64,000 bases of DNA from Streptomyces typhae (GCF_009755605.1 NZ_WPNZ01000006.1:1-64000); one strand, 5' to 3'; shown: positions 1-13,875, numbered from the stretch's first letter. Notes: generated from the sequence alone by a model not told the origin. Made by a program: numbers and translations.

Positions 1-1
1 C

Positions 2-3000
2 GAAGGACACCTCCACTACCTCGGCCGCACCGACACCCAGACCAAGATCCGCGGCTACCGCATCGAACCCGCCGAGATCGAGACCGCCCTCACCACCCAC
101 CCCCACCTCACCCAAGCCGCCGTCCTCGCACACGACATCCACGGCACGGACCACCTCGTCGCCTACGTCGTCCCCGCCGACGACGCGACCCGGCCCGACC
201 CCGACCGGCTGCGCGCCCACCTGGCGGGACAGCTGCCGGAGTACATGATCCCCAGCGCCTATGTGACGCTCGACCGGCTGCCCCTGTCCCCCCACGGCAA
301 GCTCGACCGCAAGGCCCTGCCCGCCCCCGACCGCACCACCACCACGCCCTTCCGCGCGCCCGGAACGCCCCAGGAGGCGGAGCTGGCCGCCCTGTTCGCC
401 GAGGTGCTCGGCGTGCCCGAGGTCGGCGTCGACGACGACTTCTTCGACCTGGGCGGGCAGTCGCTCCTGGCGATGCGCCTCACGGGGCGGATCCGTACCG
501 CGCTCGGCGCCGAGGTCCCGATCCGCGCGGTCTTCGACCACCCCACGGTGGCGCGCCTGGCCGCGCACGTACGCACGGGCGGGACCGAGCGGACCGCGCT
601 GCGGCGCCGCGCCGAACGCCCGGAGCGGGTGCCGCTGTCGTACGGCCAGCACCGGCTGTGGTTCATCGACCACTTCGAGGGCCCGTCGGCGACGTACAAC
701 ATCCCGGTGGCCCTGCGGCTGCACGGCACGCTCGACGCCGACGCCCTGGCCGCGGCCGTCGCGGACGTGGTGGCCCGGCACGAGATCCTGCGCACGGTCT
801 ACCGGCAGGAACCGGACGGCACCCCTTACCAGCAGGTCCTGGACGTCACGCAGGCCCGTGCGCGACTGGAGGTGTCCGTAGGGGAGCTGTCCGCGGCCGC
901 GGGCGACGACGAGGTCACGCGGCTCGCCCGGCACGAGTTCGACCTGGCCGCGGACGTCCCCGTGCGCGCGGCGGTCCTGCGCGTCGCCCCCGACGAGCAC
1001 GTCCTCTGCCTCGTGATCCACCACATCGCCGCCGACGGGCAGTCGCTCGCGCCGCTGTTCCAGGACCTGTCCACCGCGTACGCGGCCCGGGCCGGCGGCC
1101 ACGAGCCGCGCTTTCCCGAACTGCCCCTCCAGTACGCCGACTACGCGCTGTGGCAGCGGGACGTACTGGGTGACCCGGAGGACCCCGACAGCCTGCTCGC
1201 GCGGCAGGCCGCGTACTGGCAGCAGGAGCTGGCCGGGGTGCCGCAGCCGCTGCCGCTGCCCACCGACCGGCCCCGTCCCGCACGCGCCAGTCACCGCGGC
1301 CACGTCGTGGAGTTCACACTCGACACCGAACTGCTCGCAGCGGTGGCGGAGTTGGCGCGGCGCCATCACATGACCGTCTCCATGGTGCTCCAGGCGGCTC
1401 TGGCCGTGCTCCTGCACCGGTCGGGCGGCGGCGACGACATTCCGATAGGTACGCCCACAGCGGGCCGCACGGACGCCGCCGCGGACGGCATGATCGGGTT
1501 CTTCGTCAACACCTGGGTGCTGCGGGCCCGGGTCGGCGGACGGCACAGCTTCACCGAGCTCCTCACGCAGGTCCAGGAGAAGGCCCTGGCCGCGTACGAC
1601 CACCAGGACGTCCCCTTCGAGCGCCTGGTGGAACTCCTCAACCCGGAGCGTTCCGGCGCGTACCATCCGCTGTTCCAGACCGTGCTCGGCTGGCAGAACA
1701 CCGACCCTGCCGTGCTCGACCTGCCCGGCATCGAGCGCGTCGAGCAGTTCTGGGCCAGGACGGGAACGTCGCGGTTCGACCTGTCGCTGCACCTCGCGGA
1801 GGCCGAGGGCACGCACGGGACCGAGGGCCAGGGGCTGATCGAGTACGCCACCGACCTCTTCGACCGGGTGTCGGTGGAGCGGCTCGCGGAGCGCTTCGTC
1901 CGGGCCCTGCGCCGGCTGGTGGCCGCGCCGGAGGCCCCGGTGAACACCGTGGACCTCCTCGACCGGGCCGAACGGGAGCGGCTGCACACCGAGGGGAACG
2001 CCACCCGGACGGAGCTGCCCGCGCTGACCGTCGCCGAAGTGTTCGCGCTGCGGGCCGCCGAACAGCCGGCCGCCGTCGCCGTGCACGAGGGTGCGAACGT
2101 CCTGACCTACGCGGACCTCGACGCCCGCGCCGACCGGCTCGCCCGGGTGCTCGCCGCGCACGGCGTGGGCCGGGAGTCCGTCGTGGGTCTCGCGCTGCCG
2201 CGCTCCGCGCAGCAGGTCGTGGCGCTCCTCGCCGTCCTCAAGGCGGGCGGCGCCTATCTGCCCGTCGACACCGGCTACCCGGCCGAGCGGCTCACGTTCA
2301 TGCTGTGCGCCACGCGACCCGTGCTGATCCTCACCGACACGGCGGGCGCCGCGGAACTGCCGCAGCACGACTGCCCGCTGCTGGTGCTCGACGATCCGGA
2401 CACCGCCCGGGAGATCGCGCGGGCCTCGGCCCCGGCACCGGACGCCGTCCGTGCGGGTGACCCGCAGCAACTCGCGTACGTGATGTACACGTCCGGGTCG
2501 ACCGGGCTGCCCAAGGGCGTCGGGGTGACCCAACGGGGCGTGGTGGGCCTGGCCCTCGACCGCCGCTTCGACGGCGACGCCCACGAACGCGTCCTGCTGC
2601 ACTCGGCCCAGGCCTTCGACGCGAGCACCATGGAACTGTGGGTGGCGCTGCTGCGCGGCGGGGCGCTCGTGGTCGGCCCGGCCGGTCGCCCCGACCCGGC
2701 CGCCCTCGCCCGGGTCGTCGCCGAGCACCGGGTGACGTCCGTCGTCATGGCCGCGGGCCTGTTCCGGGTGGTCGCCGACGAGATGCCCGCCGCGTTCGCC
2801 GGTGTCCGCGAGGTGTGGTCGGGCGGCGACGTCGTGTCCCCGGAGTCCGTGGAGCGGATCATGGAGGCCTGCCCCGGCATCGTCGTCGTGAACGGGTACG
2901 GTCCGACCGAGGCGACGGTGGCCGCGTCCGCCCACACCATGGCGTCGCCCGCCGACGTCGAAGCGGTGGTACCGATGGGCGGGCCCCTGGACAACACCCG

Positions 3001-6000
3001 TCTGTACGTCCTGGACGAGGCGCTGCGGCCGGTGCCGTCCGGCGTGCCCGGCGAGCTGTACATCGCCGGTGACAAGCTCGCCCGGGGCTATCCGACGCGG
3101 CACGCCCTGACCTCCGAGCGGTTCGTCGCCTGCCCGTTCGGCGGCTTTGGCGAGCGCATGTACCGCACCGGTGACGTCGTCGTGCGCACGCACGACGGGC
3201 GGCTCCTCTTCCACGGCCGCGCCGACTCCCAGATCAAGATCCGCGGCTACCGCGTCGAGCCGGGCGAGGTGGAGGCCGCCCTGACCGGCCACCCGGGCGT
3301 CGCCCAGGCCGTGGTGACCGCGCGCGGGACGGAGGCCGGGGAGCGGCGGCTCGTGGCGCACGTGGTGCCGGTGGACCTGGGCGTGCGCGACGGCGCCGAC
3401 AGCCTCGCCGATTTCGACATGGACCTCACGGGCGCGGTGTCGGCGCGTGAGCTGCGGAAGTTCCTCGCGGGGAAGCTGCCGGAGTTCATGGTGCCCGCGG
3501 CGTTCGTCCTCATCGACCGGCTGCCGCTGACACCGAACGGCAAGGTGGACCACCGGGCCCTGCCGGAGCCGGAGTTCGGCGGGGGCGCCTACCGTGCGCC
3601 GCGGACGGCCGTGGAGGAGGCGCTGGCCGCGGTCTACTCCGAGGTGCTCGGCGCGGACCGGGTCGGTGTGGACGACGACTTCTTCGTCGTCGGCGGCGAC
3701 AGCATCCGGTCCATCCAGGTCGTCTCCCGCGCCCGCGCGCACGGCGTCGAGGTCACTCCCCGGCAGATCTTCGAGCAGCGCACCGTGGCCCGCCTCGCGG
3801 AGGTCGCGACGGCCGGACGCGAGGACGCGCTCCTCACCGAGGACGCGACCGGCGGTGTCGGCTTCATGCCGCTGCTGCCCGCGGCCCGGTTCGTGACGGC
3901 CCTCGGCGGCTACGACCGGTTCGCGATGTCCACGGTGGTGGACCTGCCCGCCGGCATCGACGCGGCCGGCCTGACCGCGACGCTGACCGCGGTGTTCGAC
4001 CGGCACGACGTGCTCCGCTCGACCCTGGTGACCGGGGCCGCACCCGGTCTCGACGTGGCGCCGGCCGGCGCGGTCGACCCGGCGGGCCTGATCCGGCGGG
4101 TGCCGTGCGACGGCCGCTGGGACGAGGCGTGGCACGGTGTCGCCCAGGCCGAACTCGACGCCGCGGCGGGCCGCCTGGACCCGGCCGCCGGGGTGATGGC
4201 GCAGTTCGTGTGGTGCGACGCGGGGCCGGGCGCCGCGGGTCGTCTGATCGTCGTCCTGCACCACCTGGTGGTCGACGGCGTCTCCTGGCGCATCCTCCTG
4301 CCCGACCTCGCCGCCGCCTGGGAGCAGGTCCGCGAGGGCCACGCCCCGCGCCTCGCCGAGGTGGCCACGTCCGCGCGCCGCTGGGCCCACGCCCTGACGC
4401 GGGAGGCGGCGTCCGAGCGCCGCACCGGGGAACTCGCGCTGTGGCGCGGGATCCTCGCCGGGCCCGACCCGGACCTCGGCCCGCGCCCGTTCGACCCGGC
4501 CGTCGACGTGGCGGCCACCGTCCGGCACGTGCACCTGGAACTGCCCGCGTCCCTGACCCGGACCCTGCTCACCACGCTGCCCGGCGCCTTCCGCTGCGGC
4601 GTCAACGACGGGCTCCTGACCGCGCTCGCCCTCGCCGTGGGCCGGTGGCGGGCCCGCCGCGGCACCGACGAGAGCACGCTGCTGATGCGCGTCGAGGGCC
4701 ACGGCCGGGAGGAGGCCGCAGCGCCGGGCGCGGACCTGTCCCGCACGGTGGGCTGGTTCACCAGCGTGTTCCCCGTACGGCTCGACGTGAGCGGGGTCGA
4801 CGTGGAGGACGCCCTCGCGGGCGGCGCCGCCGCCGGAGCTGCCGTGCGGGCCGTCAAGGAACAGCTCGTCGCCGTCCCCGACAAGGGCGTCGGCTACGGC
4901 ATGCTCCGCCACCTCAACCCCGGCACCGCTGACGTACTCGCCCGGCACTCCGCCGGGCAGATCTCCTTCAACTACCTGGGTCACTACGCGGCGTCCGGCA
5001 ACATGCCCGAGCACCTGCGCGGCCTCGGCTTCACCTTCGCCGAGGGCACCGAGGCCCTCGTCCCCGAGCCGGACGCGGGCATGCCCGCCCTGGCGACCCT
5101 GGACATCAACGCGTACGTCACCGACGCCGCCGACGGACCCCGCCTCGGCGCCCGCCTCAGCCACCCCGACCAGCTGCTCCCCGGCGCCGACGTGGAAGAG
5201 CTCGCGCAGGCGTGGCGCACCGCCCTGGAAGCGCTCGCCCGGCACGCGGAGCAGCCCGGCGCGGGCTCCCTGACCCCCTCCGACACGCCCCTGGTCGACA
5301 TCGACCAGACCGAACTGGACCTGTGGCAGCGCAGGTACCCCGGTCTCACGGACGTGTGGCCGCTCACGCCGATGCAGTCCGGTCTGCTGTTCCACAGCAT
5401 GCTCACCGGGGTGTCCGCGGGCGCCGGTGCCCGTTCCGACGGCGCCCCGGGCCACGCGGGCGGTCCGCGGTCCGCCGGCAGCGGCCCTGGCGGTGACGGC
5501 GCCCCGGTGGACGCCTACCACATGCAGCTCGTCCTCCACCTGTCCGGGACGGTCGACCCGGAGCGCATGCGTACGGCCGGGCAGGCGCTGCTCGACCGGC
5601 ACCCGAACCTGACGGTGGCGTTCGCGCAGGACCCGGCGGGCGGATGGCGGCAGCTGGTGTCCCAGCGGGTCGCGTTGCCCTGGCACCTCCTGGACCTCAG
5701 CGCGCTGGGCGACCAGGAGCGCGACGAGGAACTGCGGCGCTTCCTTGCCGCCGACAGCCGCGCCTACTTCGACCCGGCCGCGCCGCCGCTGCTGCGGCTC
5801 TCCCTGGTGAAGCTGGCCGCGGACCGCTGGGACCTCGTCCTCGCGGTGCACCACGTACTGATCGACGGCTGGTCGCTGCCGGTCCTGATGCGGGAACTGC
5901 CGCTACTGTACGCGGCGGAGGGCGACGGGGCAGCTCTGGCGGGCACCACGGGGTACCGCGACTTCCTGGCCTGGCTGGCGCGGCAGGACCAGGACGCGGC

Positions 6001-9000
6001 CGCGCGGGCCTGGGCCGCCGAGCTGGCCGGGGTCGAAGAGCCCACGCTGCTCGCTCCGGGCACGCCGGTGGACGGGCACAGCGACGGCACCGGCCTCGTC
6101 GACGTACCGCTGCCGCCCCGGACGGCACGTGCCCTCGCGCGGTCGGCGGCGGAGTGGGGGGTGACCCCGAGCACCCTGCTGCAGGGCGCGTGGGCGGTGC
6201 TCCTCGCGGGTCTCACCGGGCGTGCGGACGTCGTGTTCGGCACGACCGTGTCCGGCAGGCCGCCGCAGCTCCCGGGCGTGGACGCCATGGTCGGCCTGTT
6301 CATCAACGCCCTGCCGGTCCGGGTCCGCTGCGCGCCCGGACGGACCCTGCGGGAGGTCCTCACGGAGTTGCAGGAACGGCAGGCCGCGCTCCTCGACCAC
6401 CATCACCACGGGCTGCTCGACATCCAGCAGGCCCTCGGCCTGAGCACCCTCTTCGACACGATGGTGGGCCTGGAGTCGTACCCGATCGACGGCGCGGGCA
6501 TCGGCGAGGCGACCGACGCGGCGGGCGTGCGCATCACCGGGATCAGCCCGCTCAGCGGCACCCACTACCCGATGGGCGTCCTCGCGATGGCCGAGCCGCA
6601 CCTCAAGGCGGTGATCCAGTACCAGCACCACCTCTTCCCGCGCGACCGGGTCACGGACATCGCGGCCGCGTACGCGCGGATCCTGCACCAGTTGGCCGTC
6701 GACCCCGACGTGCCGGTGGGCGGTGTCGCCGTCCTTCCCGACGCCCTGCGGGCACGCGTGCTGACCGACTGGAACGACTCCGCCGTGCCGCTGCCCGACC
6801 GCACCCTCGACGTGCTGTTCGCCGAGCAGGCCGCCGCGGCACCCGACGCGCCCGCCGTGGTCTTCGGGGAACAGCGGCTCACCTACCGGGACCTCGAAAC
6901 GCGGGCCAACCGGCTCGCGCGGGTCGTCGCCGGGCGCGGCGTCGCCCGCGACACGCTCGTGGGCCTCGCCCTGCCCCGGTCGGCGGACCTGGTCGTGGCC
7001 CAGCTGGCGATCCTCAAGGCGGGCGGCGCGTACGTGCCGCTCGACCCGGACTACCCGGCCGAGCGCCTGGAGTTCATGCTGCGCGACTCCGCTCCCGTCC
7101 TGGTCCTCACCGACACGGAGTTCGCGGCCCGGCTCCCGCGGAGCGGCTGCCCGTACCTGCTCCTCGACGACCCGGACACCGCCCGGGAGATCGACCTGGC
7201 CGCGGACCGGGCCCCCGTACGCGAGCGGCACCCGGACGAACTGGCCTACGTGATGTACACGTCCGGCTCCACGGGGGTGCCCAAGGGCGTCGGCTGCACC
7301 CACCGCGCCGTCGCGGGCCTGGCCCTCGACCGGCGGCACGCGGGCCCCGCGCACCGGCGGATCCTGCTGCACTCCCCGCAGTCCTTCGACCCCTCGACCT
7401 ATGAGCTGTGGACCCCGCTGCTGCACGGCGGCACGGTCGTGGTCGCGCCGCAGGGCCGCCTGGACGCGCGCGGTCTCGCGGGACTCGTCGCCGCGCACGG
7501 CGTGACCGCGGTGTGCGTGGCGGCGGGCCTGTTCAAGGTGGTCGTGCACGAGGACCCCACGGCGTTCGCCGGGCTCCTGGACGTGTGGGTCGGCGGCGAC
7601 GTGGTCCCCGTGGCCGAGGTCGAGCAGGTCCTCAGGGCCTGCCCCGGGGTGTCCGTCGTGAACGGCTACGGACCCACCGAGATCACCACGGCGGGCGTGT
7701 ACCACGTCGTCCCGCCCGTCCTGCCGGTGCAGGACCCGGTTCCGATCGGCCGGCCGATGGACGGCATGCGGACCTACATCCTCGACTCCGCCCTGCGGCC
7801 CGTGCCGCCGGGCGTGCCCGGGGAGCTGTACGTGGCGGGCAACGGCCTCGCCCGCGGCTATCTGGGCCGCTTCGCGCTGACGGCGGAACGCTTCGTGGCC
7901 TGCCCGTTCGGGGAGCCGGGCGAGCGCATGTACCGGACGGGGGACATCGCGGCGTGGACGGAGACGGACGCGGGCACGGGCGAGATCGCCTTCCTGGGGC
8001 GCGCCGACGCCCAGCTCAAGATCGGTGGATTCCGTGTCGAGCCCGGTGAGATCGAGGCCGCCCTCGACGCCCACCCGGGCGTCGCCCAGGCCGTGGTGTC
8101 GTTCGTCGAGGACCGCACCGGTGAGCGCCGCCTGGTCGGCTATGTGGTGCCGGGCACCGATCTGCCCGCAGCCGTGGCCGCGGAGCAGCAGGTCGAGGGC
8201 TGGGCGCGGATCTACGACCGGGTGTACGCCGACGCGCGCGCCCCGTGGGGGGAGGACTTCACCGGGTGGGACTCCAGCTACACCGGCCGCCCCGTCCCGC
8301 CGGCGGAGATGCGGGAGTGGCGGGACGCGACGGTGGCGCGGATCGCCGCCGAGCGGCCGTCCCGGGTGCTGGAACTCGGCGTCGGCACGGGACTGCTGAT
8401 GGCGCGGCTCGTCGGCCGGGTGACGGAGTACTGGGGCACCGACCTGTCGGCGGAGGTCGTGGAACGCCTCGGCGGGGAGGTCGCCGAGGCCGGGTACGCG
8501 GACGTGGCCACGCTGCGCCACCAGGCCGCGGACGACGTGTCGGGGCTGCCGCACGGCCACTTCGACCTCGTCGTCCTGAACTCGGTGGCGCAGTACTTCC
8601 CCGACGCCGGCTATCTGGACCGCGTCCTCACCCGGGCGCTGCCGCTCCTCGCCCCGGGCGGCCGGATCCTCGTCGGTGACGTGCGCAACGCCGCCACCCT
8701 GCACCTGTTCCACTCCGGTGTGCAGCGCGCGCAGCGCCCCGAGGACACCCCGCAGGCGGCCCGCAACGCCGTGGCCCGCGCGCTGCTCCTGGAGCCGGAA
8801 CTGGCCCTCGCCCCGGAGTGGTTCACCGACTGGGCCGCGCGCAACGGCGTCGCCGGGGTGAACGTGCGGATCAAGGCGGGCCGTGTCCACAACGAACTCA
8901 CCCGGCACCGCTACGACGTCGTCCTGCACCCGGCTCCGCCCGCGGCCGCGCTCGACCCGGAGCGGCTCGACGAGGTGGTCTGGGGCCGCGACGCCGGTGA

Positions 9001-12000
9001 CCTCGCCGAGCTGGCGGAGCTGTGCCGGGCCCGGCAGGACACGGGTCCGTTCCGTGTCACCGGCATCCCGAACGCACGGCTGACCGCCGAGGCGGCGACG
9101 GCCGCCCAACTGGGCCTGGGCGACGCCCCGGTGACCGGCGGCACGGCCCTGGACCCGCACGACCTGTGGGCGTGGGCGACCGGACAGGGCCTGACCGCGG
9201 AGCCCTCCTTCTCCCGGGCGGGGGTGGAGTGCTTCGACGCCGTGCTGACGCACGGGAAGGACGCCGTACCGCTGCACGGCGCGCAGGCCCCGGGCCGGGT
9301 CATGGCTCCCCTCCCCCTGCCGGGCTCGGGCCCGAGCGCCGCCCGGGTCACCGACCCCTCCGCCGCCCCCCGCATCGGCGCTCTGGTGGGCTCGCTGCGC
9401 GGGCACCTCGGCGAGCGGCTTCCCGCGCACATGGTGCCCGCGGCCGTCGTGGCCGTGGCCGAGGTGCCGCTGACGCCGAACGGGAAGCTGGACCGGCGGG
9501 CGCTGCCCGTACCGGACTTCGCCCCGGCGGCGACGGGCCGGGCGCCGCGCACGCCGCGGGAAGAGCTGCTGTGCGGCCTGTTCGCCGAGGTGCTCGGCCT
9601 GGACCGGGTCGGCGTCGACGACGACTTCTTCGCCCTCGGCGGCCACTCGCTCCTCGCGACCCGCCTCGTCAGCAGGATCCGCGCGGTCCTCGGGGTGGAG
9701 GTGCCGCTGCGGACCGTGTTCGCCGCGCCCACGGTCCTCGCCATGGCCGAGCAGTTGCCCACGGACTCCGTGACCCGGCTGCCGCTGCGGCGCGCGACCG
9801 TGCGCCCCGAGGCCGTGCCGCTGTCGTTCGCGCAGCGCCGCCTGTGGTTCCTGGACAAGTTCGAGGACGAGTCTGCCACGTACCACGCGCCGTTCCCGCT
9901 GCGCCTGACCGGCACGCTGGACGTGCCGGTGCTCGCCGCGGCGCTGCGGGACGTGGTCGTCCGCCACGAGAGCCTGCGCACGCTGTTCCCCGAGGACGCC
10001 GCGGGCGAGCCCCGCCAGCACGTCGTGGACGCCGCGGAGCTGCGCCTGGACCTGCCCGTGGTCGAGGTCGCCGCACAGGACCTCGACCGGGCCCTGAGCG
10101 AGGCGGCGGCGGCCCCCGTCGACCTGGCGTCCGAGATACCGGTCCGCGCCTGCCTGCTGCGCCTCGCCGAGCAGGACCACGTACTTCTCCTGATGATCCA
10201 TCACATAGCCGGGGACGGCGAGTCGTTCGCGCCGCTCGCCCGGGACGTCTCCCTGGCCTACACGGCCCGGCTGCGCGGCCGGGCACCGCAGTGGTCCGAG
10301 CTGCCCGTGAGCTACATCGACTACACCCTGTGGCAGCGGGAGCTGCTCGGCGGCGAGGACGACCCCGACAGCCTGCTGTCCGCGCAGATCGCCTACTGGA
10401 AGGACGAGCTGCGGGACCTGCCGCAGCCCCTGCGCCTGCCCACCGACCGGCCCCGGCCGCCGGTCGCGAGCCACCGCGGCGACGTGGTGGAGTTCGCCCT
10501 CGACCAGCGCACCGCCGAAGCGGTGGAGACACTGGCCCGCGAGCGCGGCGCCACCTCTTCCATGGTGCTCCAGTCCGCGCTCACGGTCCTCCTGCACGCG
10601 CTCGGGGCCGGTGACGACATCGCGGTCGGCTCGCCCATCGCCAACCGCACCGACGAGAACCTCGCGGACCTGGTCGGGTTCTTCGTCAACACCTGGGTGC
10701 TGCGCGCCCGGCTCGCGGGCAACCCGACTTTCCTCGACCTGCTCGACCAGGTGCGCGCCAAGTCCCTGGCGGCGTACGAGCACCAGGACGTGCCCTTCGA
10801 GCGCCTGGTGGAGGTCCTCAACCCCGAGCGGTCGACCGCGTACGCCCCACTGGTCCAGGTGGTGCTCGCCTGGCAGAACTTCGCCCGCGAGGACTTCGCC
10901 CTGCCGGGCCTGCGGGCGGCCTTGGAGCCGCTGCGCGGCAGGACCGCGAAGTTCGACCTGTTCCTCAGCCTGGCGGCGCTGCCGGGGCACGGCGTCCTCG
11001 GACACCTGGAGTACGCGACCGACCTCTTCGACCGGGCCACGGCCGAAGAGTTCGCGGAGCGTTTCGTGCGGGTCGTGGAGCAGTTGGTGGCCGGGCCCGA
11101 GCGGCGCGTCGGCGCCGTGGACGTCCTCGCGCCGGAGGAGCGCGGGACCCTGGAGCGGTGGGCGCGGGCGGGCGGCCCCGGCGCCCCGGTGCCCGACCTC
11201 ACCGTGGACCGTGCCTTCGAGGCGACCGTGAGCGCCCACCCGCTGCGGCCCGCCGTCACCGGCGACGGCCGGACCCTCGGCTACGCGGAGCTGAACGCGT
11301 CCGCGAACCGCCTCGCCCGGCTCCTGCGCGGGCACGGCGCCGGACCCGGCAGGTTCGTGGCCGTGGCGCTGCCCCGGTCGCCCGAACTCGTCGTCGCCGT
11401 CCTCGCGATCCTCAAGTCGGGGGCCGCGTACGTGCCGGTCGACCCGGGTCACCCGGCGGACCGGATCGCGTACACGCTCACCGACACGCGCCCCGAACTC
11501 GTCGTCACCGCCGCCGGGTTCGCAGACCGGCTGCCGGAAGGGCCGCGGGTCGTCCTCGGCACCCCGGCCACGGAGGCCGCGCTCGCCGGGCTTCCCGCCC
11601 ACGACCTGACTCCGGCCGAGCGCGGCGGCACGCCCCACCCCGACGACGCCGCGTACGTCATCCACACCTCGGGTTCCACGGGCCGCCCCAAGGGTGTCCT
11701 CGTCACCCACCGCAACGTGATCGGTCTGATGACCCGCGCCCAGGACCTGTTCGCGTTCGGCGCCGACGACGTCTGGACGATGTTCCACTCCCCCGCCTTC
11801 GACTTCTCGGTGTGGGAGCTGTGGGGGCCGCTGCTGCGCGGCGGGCGGCTCGTGACCGTGCCGTACGAGGTCAGCCGGTCGCCGGAGGACTTCCTCGCCC
11901 TGCTGGTCCGCGAGGGGGTGACGGTGCTCAACCAGACGCCCTCGGCCTTCCACCAGCTCATCCGCGCCGACCGCGAGAACCCGGCGCTCGGGTCCGGGCT

Positions 12001-13744
12001 CGCGCTGCGCACCGTGGTGTTCGGCGGCGAGGCACTGGACCTGCCGCGGCTCACCGAGTGGTACGGGCGGCACGCCGACGACGCGCCGCGCCTGGTGAAC
12101 ATGTACGGCATCACGGAGACCACCGTGCATGTCACGTACGGCCCGCTGGACGCCGCCCTGGTGCGGGACGCGGTGGGCAGCGCGATCGGTGTGGGCCTGC
12201 CCGGCCTCGGGGTGCGGGTCCTGGACGCCGCGCTGCGGCCCGTGCCGCCCGGTGTCGTGGGCGAGATGTACGTGAGCGGCGACCAGGTGTCGCGGGGCTA
12301 TCTGAACCGGCCGGGTCTGACCGCGGCGCGGTTCGTGGCCGACCCGTTCGGGACGCCCGGCGGCCGGCTGTACCGCTCGGGCGACCTGGCCCGCTGGACC
12401 CCGCTGGGGCGCCTCGAGTACGTGGGGCGCTCGGACGACCAGATCAAGCTCCGCGGCTTCCGCATCGAGCCCGGCGAGATCGAGGCGGCGCTGCTCGCGC
12501 GCCCCGACGTGGCCGACGCCCGCGTCGACGCCCGTGTGCACGCCGCCGGGGAGAAGGCACTGACGGCGTACGTCGTACCGGCGGCGTCCGGGGCCCTGCC
12601 CGCACCGGCGGCGCTGCGAGCCGCGCTGCGCACCGTCCTGCCCGACTACATGATCCCCGCGGCCTTCGTGCCGCTCGCCGCCATCCCGCTGACCGGCAAC
12701 GGCAAGCTGGACCGCGCGGCCCTGCCCGCACCGGCGCGCGCCGCCTCGGCGCCCGCGGCCGACCGGGCCGCCGGCGCCCTCGAACTGCATGTCGTGCGGG
12801 CCTGGAGCGAGGTCCTCGACACCGACGTCGACGCGGTCGGTGTCGACGACGACTTCTTCGACGCCGGGGGCGACTCGTTCAAGGCGGTCGCGCTGGCCCG
12901 CGCCATCGGCCACGGCCTGCGCGTGGTGGAGGTCTTCAAGCACCCCACGCCGCGCCGCCTCGCCGCCCGCCTCGCCTCGACGGACACGGCCCAGGGCGCG
13001 CCCCGGCTCCTGCACCGCCTGACCCCCGACCGCCCGGCCGCCGCGGACGCCCCCCGCCACACCCTGGTCTGCGTCCCCTACGGCGGCGGCAACGCCACCG
13101 CCTACCAGGCCCTGGCCGGGCACCTCCCGGCGCACACGGACCTGTGGGCCGTCGAACTGCCGGGCCACGATCCGGTGCGCCCCGACGAACCGCTGCAGCC
13201 CTGGGCGGAGACCGTCGAACTCCTCGCCAAGGAGATCACCGACACCGTGCGCGGGGAGTACACCCTGTACGGGCACTGCGTCGGCACGCTCCTCGCCGTG
13301 GCCGTCGCCCGCGCCCTGGAGGACCGCGGCACGCCGGCCGCGCGGCTGGTACTCGGCGCGGCGTTCCCGCAGGGCGACGCGGCCACCGCGGTCGACCGCC
13401 TCGCGGCCGTCGAGGAGGACCGCCTGTACGCCGATCTGCACGCCGTCGGCGGCTTCTCCGGCGCCCTGGACGGCACCGACCGCCACCGCGTCCTGTCCGT
13501 CGTCCGCCACGACATGCTGGAGGGCGCGCGACTCCACCGCGACACCGCCACCACCTTCGACCGCCTGCGCACCCCGGTGCACGTACTGATCGGCGACGCG
13601 GACCCGCTCACCGCCGACTACACCACCGGCTACCGCGCCTGGGAGCACTACGCCCACGACGTGACCCTCGCGGTCGTCGAGGGCGGGGGCCACTACTTCG
13701 TCAAGGACCGCGCGCGGGAGGTGGCGGACCTGCTCACGGACTGA
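2..13744 (+). CDS. Nonribosomal peptide synthetase, C-terminal part (5' end outside window)
   Basis: The reading frame is open from base 2, so the gene begins upstream; 4580 residues are visible. Domains by nucleotide: end of an A domain (2-330, GKLDRKALP), PCP (Ser codon 461), C (605-1960, HHIAADG at 1019), A1 (2000-3570), PCP (GGDSI, Ser codon 3701), E (3850-5250, HHLVVDG at 4259), C after E (5330-6700, HHVLIDG at 5849), A2 interrupted by an N-methyltransferase (about 8170-8960, VLELGVGTG), PCP (Ser codon 9647), C (9790-11150), A3 (11190-12730), PCP (Ser codon 12875), TE (13050-13740). Aligning the A-domain pockets to GrsA by eye gives D-F-W-N-V-G-M-V-H for A3, one step from the known Thr code. 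A1 reads D-A-M-V-W-G-G-V-A and A2 D-P-Y-C-W-G-G-T-A; I cannot assign these. The TE shows GHCVG (Cys codon 13277), a later Asp (GDADPL) and His (GGGHYF). Inference: the peptide ends X, D-residue, N-methyl residue, Thr. Confidence 0.97.
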   Translation, partial: EGHLHYLGRTDTQTKIRGYRIEPAEIETALTTHPHLTQAAVLAHDIHGTDHLVAYVVPADDATRPDPDRLRAHLAGQLPEYMIPSAYVTLDRLPLSPHGKLDRKALPAPDRTTTTPFRAPGTPQEAELAALFAEVLGVPEVGVDDDFFDLGGQSLLAMRLTGRIRTALGAEVPIRAVFDHPTVARLAAHVRTGGTERTALRRRAERPERVPLSYGQHRLWFIDHFEGPSATYNIPVALRLHGTLDADALAAAVADVVARHEILRTVYRQEPDGTPYQQVLDVTQARARLEVSVGELSAAAGDDEVTRLARHEFDLAADVPVRAAVLRVAPDEHVLCLVIHHIAADGQSLAPLFQDLSTAYAARAGGHEPRFPELPLQYADYALWQRDVLGDPEDPDSLLARQAAYWQQELAGVPQPLPLPTDRPRPARASHRGHVVEFTLDTELLAAVAELARRHHMTVSMVLQAALAVLLHRSGGGDDIPIGTPTAGRTDAAADGMIGFFVNTWVLRARVGGRHSFTELLTQVQEKALAAYDHQDVPFERLVELLNPERSGAYHPLFQTVLGWQNTDPAVLDLPGIERVEQFWARTGTSRFDLSLHLAEAEGTHGTEGQGLIEYATDLFDRVSVERLAERFVRALRRLVAAPEAPVNTVDLLDRAERERLHTEGNATRTELPALTVAEVFALRAAEQPAAVAVHEGANVLTYADLDARADRLARVLAAHGVGRESVVGLALPRSAQQVVALLAVLKAGGAYLPVDTGYPAERLTFMLCATRPVLILTDTAGAAELPQHDCPLLVLDDPDTAREIARASAPAPDAVRAGDPQQLAYVMYTSGSTGLPKGVGVTQRGVVGLALDRRFDGDAHERVLLHSAQAFDASTMELWVALLRGGALVVGPAGRPDPAALARVVAEHRVTSVVMAAGLFRVVADEMPAAFAGVREVWSGGDVVSPESVERIMEACPGIVVVNGYGPTEATVAASAHTMASPADVEAVVPMGGPLDNTRLYVLDEALRPVPSGVPGELYIAGDKLARGYPTRHALTSERFVACPFGGFGERMYRTGDVVVRTHDGRLLFHGRADSQIKIRGYRVEPGEVEAALTGHPGVAQAVVTARGTEAGERRLVAHVVPVDLGVRDGADSLADFDMDLTGAVSARELRKFLAGKLPEFMVPAAFVLIDRLPLTPNGKVDHRALPEPEFGGGAYRAPRTAVEEALAAVYSEVLGADRVGVDDDFFVVGGDSIRSIQVVSRARAHGVEVTPRQIFEQRTVARLAEVATAGREDALLTEDATGGVGFMPLLPAARFVTALGGYDRFAMSTVVDLPAGIDAAGLTATLTAVFDRHDVLRSTLVTGAAPGLDVAPAGAVDPAGLIRRVPCDGRWDEAWHGVAQAELDAAAGRLDPAAGVMAQFVWCDAGPGAAGRLIVVLHHLVVDGVSWRILLPDLAAAWEQVREGHAPRLAEVATSARRWAHALTREAASERRTGELALWRGILAGPDPDLGPRPFDPAVDVAATVRHVHLELPASLTRTLLTTLPGAFRCGVNDGLLTALALAVGRWRARRGTDESTLLMRVEGHGREEAAAPGADLSRTVGWFTSVFPVRLDVSGVDVEDALAGGAAAGAAVRAVKEQLVAVPDKGVGYGMLRHLNPGTADVLARHSAGQISFNYLGHYAASGNMPEHLRGLGFTFAEGTEALVPEPDAGMPALATLDINAYVTDAADGPRLGARLSHPDQLLPGADVEELAQAWRTALEALARHAEQPGAGSLTPSDTPLVDIDQTELDLWQRRYPGLTDVWPLTPMQSGLLFHSMLTGVSAGAGARSDGAPGHAGGPRSAGSGPGGDGAPVDAYHMQLVLHLSGTVDPERMRTAGQALLDRHPNLTVAFAQDPAGGWRQLVSQRVALPWHLLDLSALGDQERDEELRRFLAADSRAYFDPAAPPLLRLSLVKLAADRWDLVLAVHHVLIDGWSLPVLMRELPLLYAAEGDGAALAGTTGYRDFLAWLARQDQDAAARAWAAELAGVEEPTLLAPGTPVDGHSDGTGLVDVPLPPRTARALARSAAEWGVTPSTLLQGAWAVLLAGLTGRADVVFGTTVSGRPPQLPGVDAMVGLFINALPVRVRCAPGRTLREVLTELQERQAALLDHHHHGLLDIQQALGLSTLFDTMVGLESYPIDGAGIGEATDAAGVRITGISPLSGTHYPMGVLAMAEPHLKAVIQYQHHLFPRDRVTDIAAAYARILHQLAVDPDVPVGGVAVLPDALRARVLTDWNDSAVPLPDRTLDVLFAEQAAAAPDAPAVVFGEQRLTYRDLETRANRLARVVAGRGVARDTLVGLALPRSADLVVAQLAILKAGGAYVPLDPDYPAERLEFMLRDSAPVLVLTDTEFAARLPRSGCPYLLLDDPDTAREIDLAADRAPVRERHPDELAYVMYTSGSTGVPKGVGCTHRAVAGLALDRRHAGPAHRRILLHSPQSFDPSTYELWTPLLHGGTVVVAPQGRLDARGLAGLVAAHGVTAVCVAAGLFKVVVHEDPTAFAGLLDVWVGGDVVPVAEVEQVLRACPGVSVVNGYGPTEITTAGVYHVVPPVLPVQDPVPIGRPMDGMRTYILDSALRPVPPGVPGELYVAGNGLARGYLGRFALTAERFVACPFGEPGERMYRTGDIAAWTETDAGTGEIAFLGRADAQLKIGGFRVEPGEIEAALDAHPGVAQAVVSFVEDRTGERRLVGYVVPGTDLPAAVAAEQQVEGWARIYDRVYADARAPWGEDFTGWDSSYTGRPVPPAEMREWRDATVARIAAERPSRVLELGVGTGLLMARLVGRVTEYWGTDLSAEVVERLGGEVAEAGYADVATLRHQAADDVSGLPHGHFDLVVLNSVAQYFPDAGYLDRVLTRALPLLAPGGRILVGDVRNAATLHLFHSGVQRAQRPEDTPQAARNAVARALLLEPELALAPEWFTDWAARNGVAGVNVRIKAGRVHNELTRHRYDVVLHPAPPAAALDPERLDEVVWGRDAGDLAELAELCRARQDTGPFRVTGIPNARLTAEAATAAQLGLGDAPVTGGTALDPHDLWAWATGQGLTAEPSFSRAGVECFDAVLTHGKDAVPLHGAQAPGRVMAPLPLPGSGPSAARVTDPSAAPRIGALVGSLRGHLGERLPAHMVPAAVVAVAEVPLTPNGKLDRRALPVPDFAPAATGRAPRTPREELLCGLFAEVLGLDRVGVDDDFFALGGHSLLATRLVSRIRAVLGVEVPLRTVFAAPTVLAMAEQLPTDSVTRLPLRRATVRPEAVPLSFAQRRLWFLDKFEDESATYHAPFPLRLTGTLDVPVLAAALRDVVVRHESLRTLFPEDAAGEPRQHVVDAAELRLDLPVVEVAAQDLDRALSEAAAAPVDLASEIPVRACLLRLAEQDHVLLLMIHHIAGDGESFAPLARDVSLAYTARLRGRAPQWSELPVSYIDYTLWQRELLGGEDDPDSLLSAQIAYWKDELRDLPQPLRLPTDRPRPPVASHRGDVVEFALDQRTAEAVETLARERGATSSMVLQSALTVLLHALGAGDDIAVGSPIANRTDENLADLVGFFVNTWVLRARLAGNPTFLDLLDQVRAKSLAAYEHQDVPFERLVEVLNPERSTAYAPLVQVVLAWQNFAREDFALPGLRAALEPLRGRTAKFDLFLSLAALPGHGVLGHLEYATDLFDRATAEEFAERFVRVVEQLVAGPERRVGAVDVLAPEERGTLERWARAGGPGAPVPDLTVDRAFEATVSAHPLRPAVTGDGRTLGYAELNASANRLARLLRGHGAGPGRFVAVALPRSPELVVAVLAILKSGAAYVPVDPGHPADRIAYTLTDTRPELVVTAAGFADRLPEGPRVVLGTPATEAALAGLPAHDLTPAERGGTPHPDDAAYVIHTSGSTGRPKGVLVTHRNVIGLMTRAQDLFAFGADDVWTMFHSPAFDFSVWELWGPLLRGGRLVTVPYEVSRSPEDFLALLVREGVTVLNQTPSAFHQLIRADRENPALGSGLALRTVVFGGEALDLPRLTEWYGRHADDAPRLVNMYGITETTVHVTYGPLDAALVRDAVGSAIGVGLPGLGVRVLDAALRPVPPGVVGEMYVSGDQVSRGYLNRPGLTAARFVADPFGTPGGRLYRSGDLARWTPLGRLEYVGRSDDQIKLRGFRIEPGEIEAALLARPDVADARVDARVHAAGEKALTAYVVPAASGALPAPAALRAALRTVLPDYMIPAAFVPLAAIPLTGNGKLDRAALPAPARAASAPAADRAAGALELHVVRAWSEVLDTDVDAVGVDDDFFDAGGDSFKAVALARAIGHGLRVVEVFKHPTPRRLAARLASTDTAQGAPRLLHRLTPDRPAAADAPRHTLVCVPYGGGNATAYQALAGHLPAHTDLWAVELPGHDPVRPDEPLQPWAETVELLAKEITDTVRGEYTLYGHCVGTLLAVAVARALEDRGTPAARLVLGAAFPQGDAATAVDRLAAVEEDRLYADLHAVGGFSGALDGTDRHRVLSVVRHDMLEGARLHRDTATTFDRLRTPVHVLIGDADPLTADYTTGYRAWEHYAHDVTLAVVEGGGHYFVKDRAREVADLLTD

Positions 13745-13759
13745 CCCGCCCCGGGCACC

Positions 13760-13794
13760 GAGGGGGCACGCCGCGCACCGCGGCGTGCCCCCTC
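13760..13794. terminator. Terminator hairpin after the NRPS
   Basis: A perfect 16-bp inverted repeat (13760-13775 and 13779-13794) with a 3-nt loop starts 15 bases after the NRPS stop. It has no T-run, as usual in Streptomyces. It lies between convergent genes and may serve both. Confidence 0.75.
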
Positions 13795-13875
13795 CGGGCT
13801 GCCCCGATCATCGCCCCCGTGGCGCCGGTCCTTGCGGCGGTCCCCCTTCATCCGCCGACCGGACCGGAACTGCCC

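Noticed and set aside
5903..13693. 2596-codon open frame on the minus strand under the NRPS
   Set aside because: It is the antisense shadow of a GC-rich gene; the composition is Arg/Gly/Val-rich with no domain, while the plus strand has every NRPS motif.
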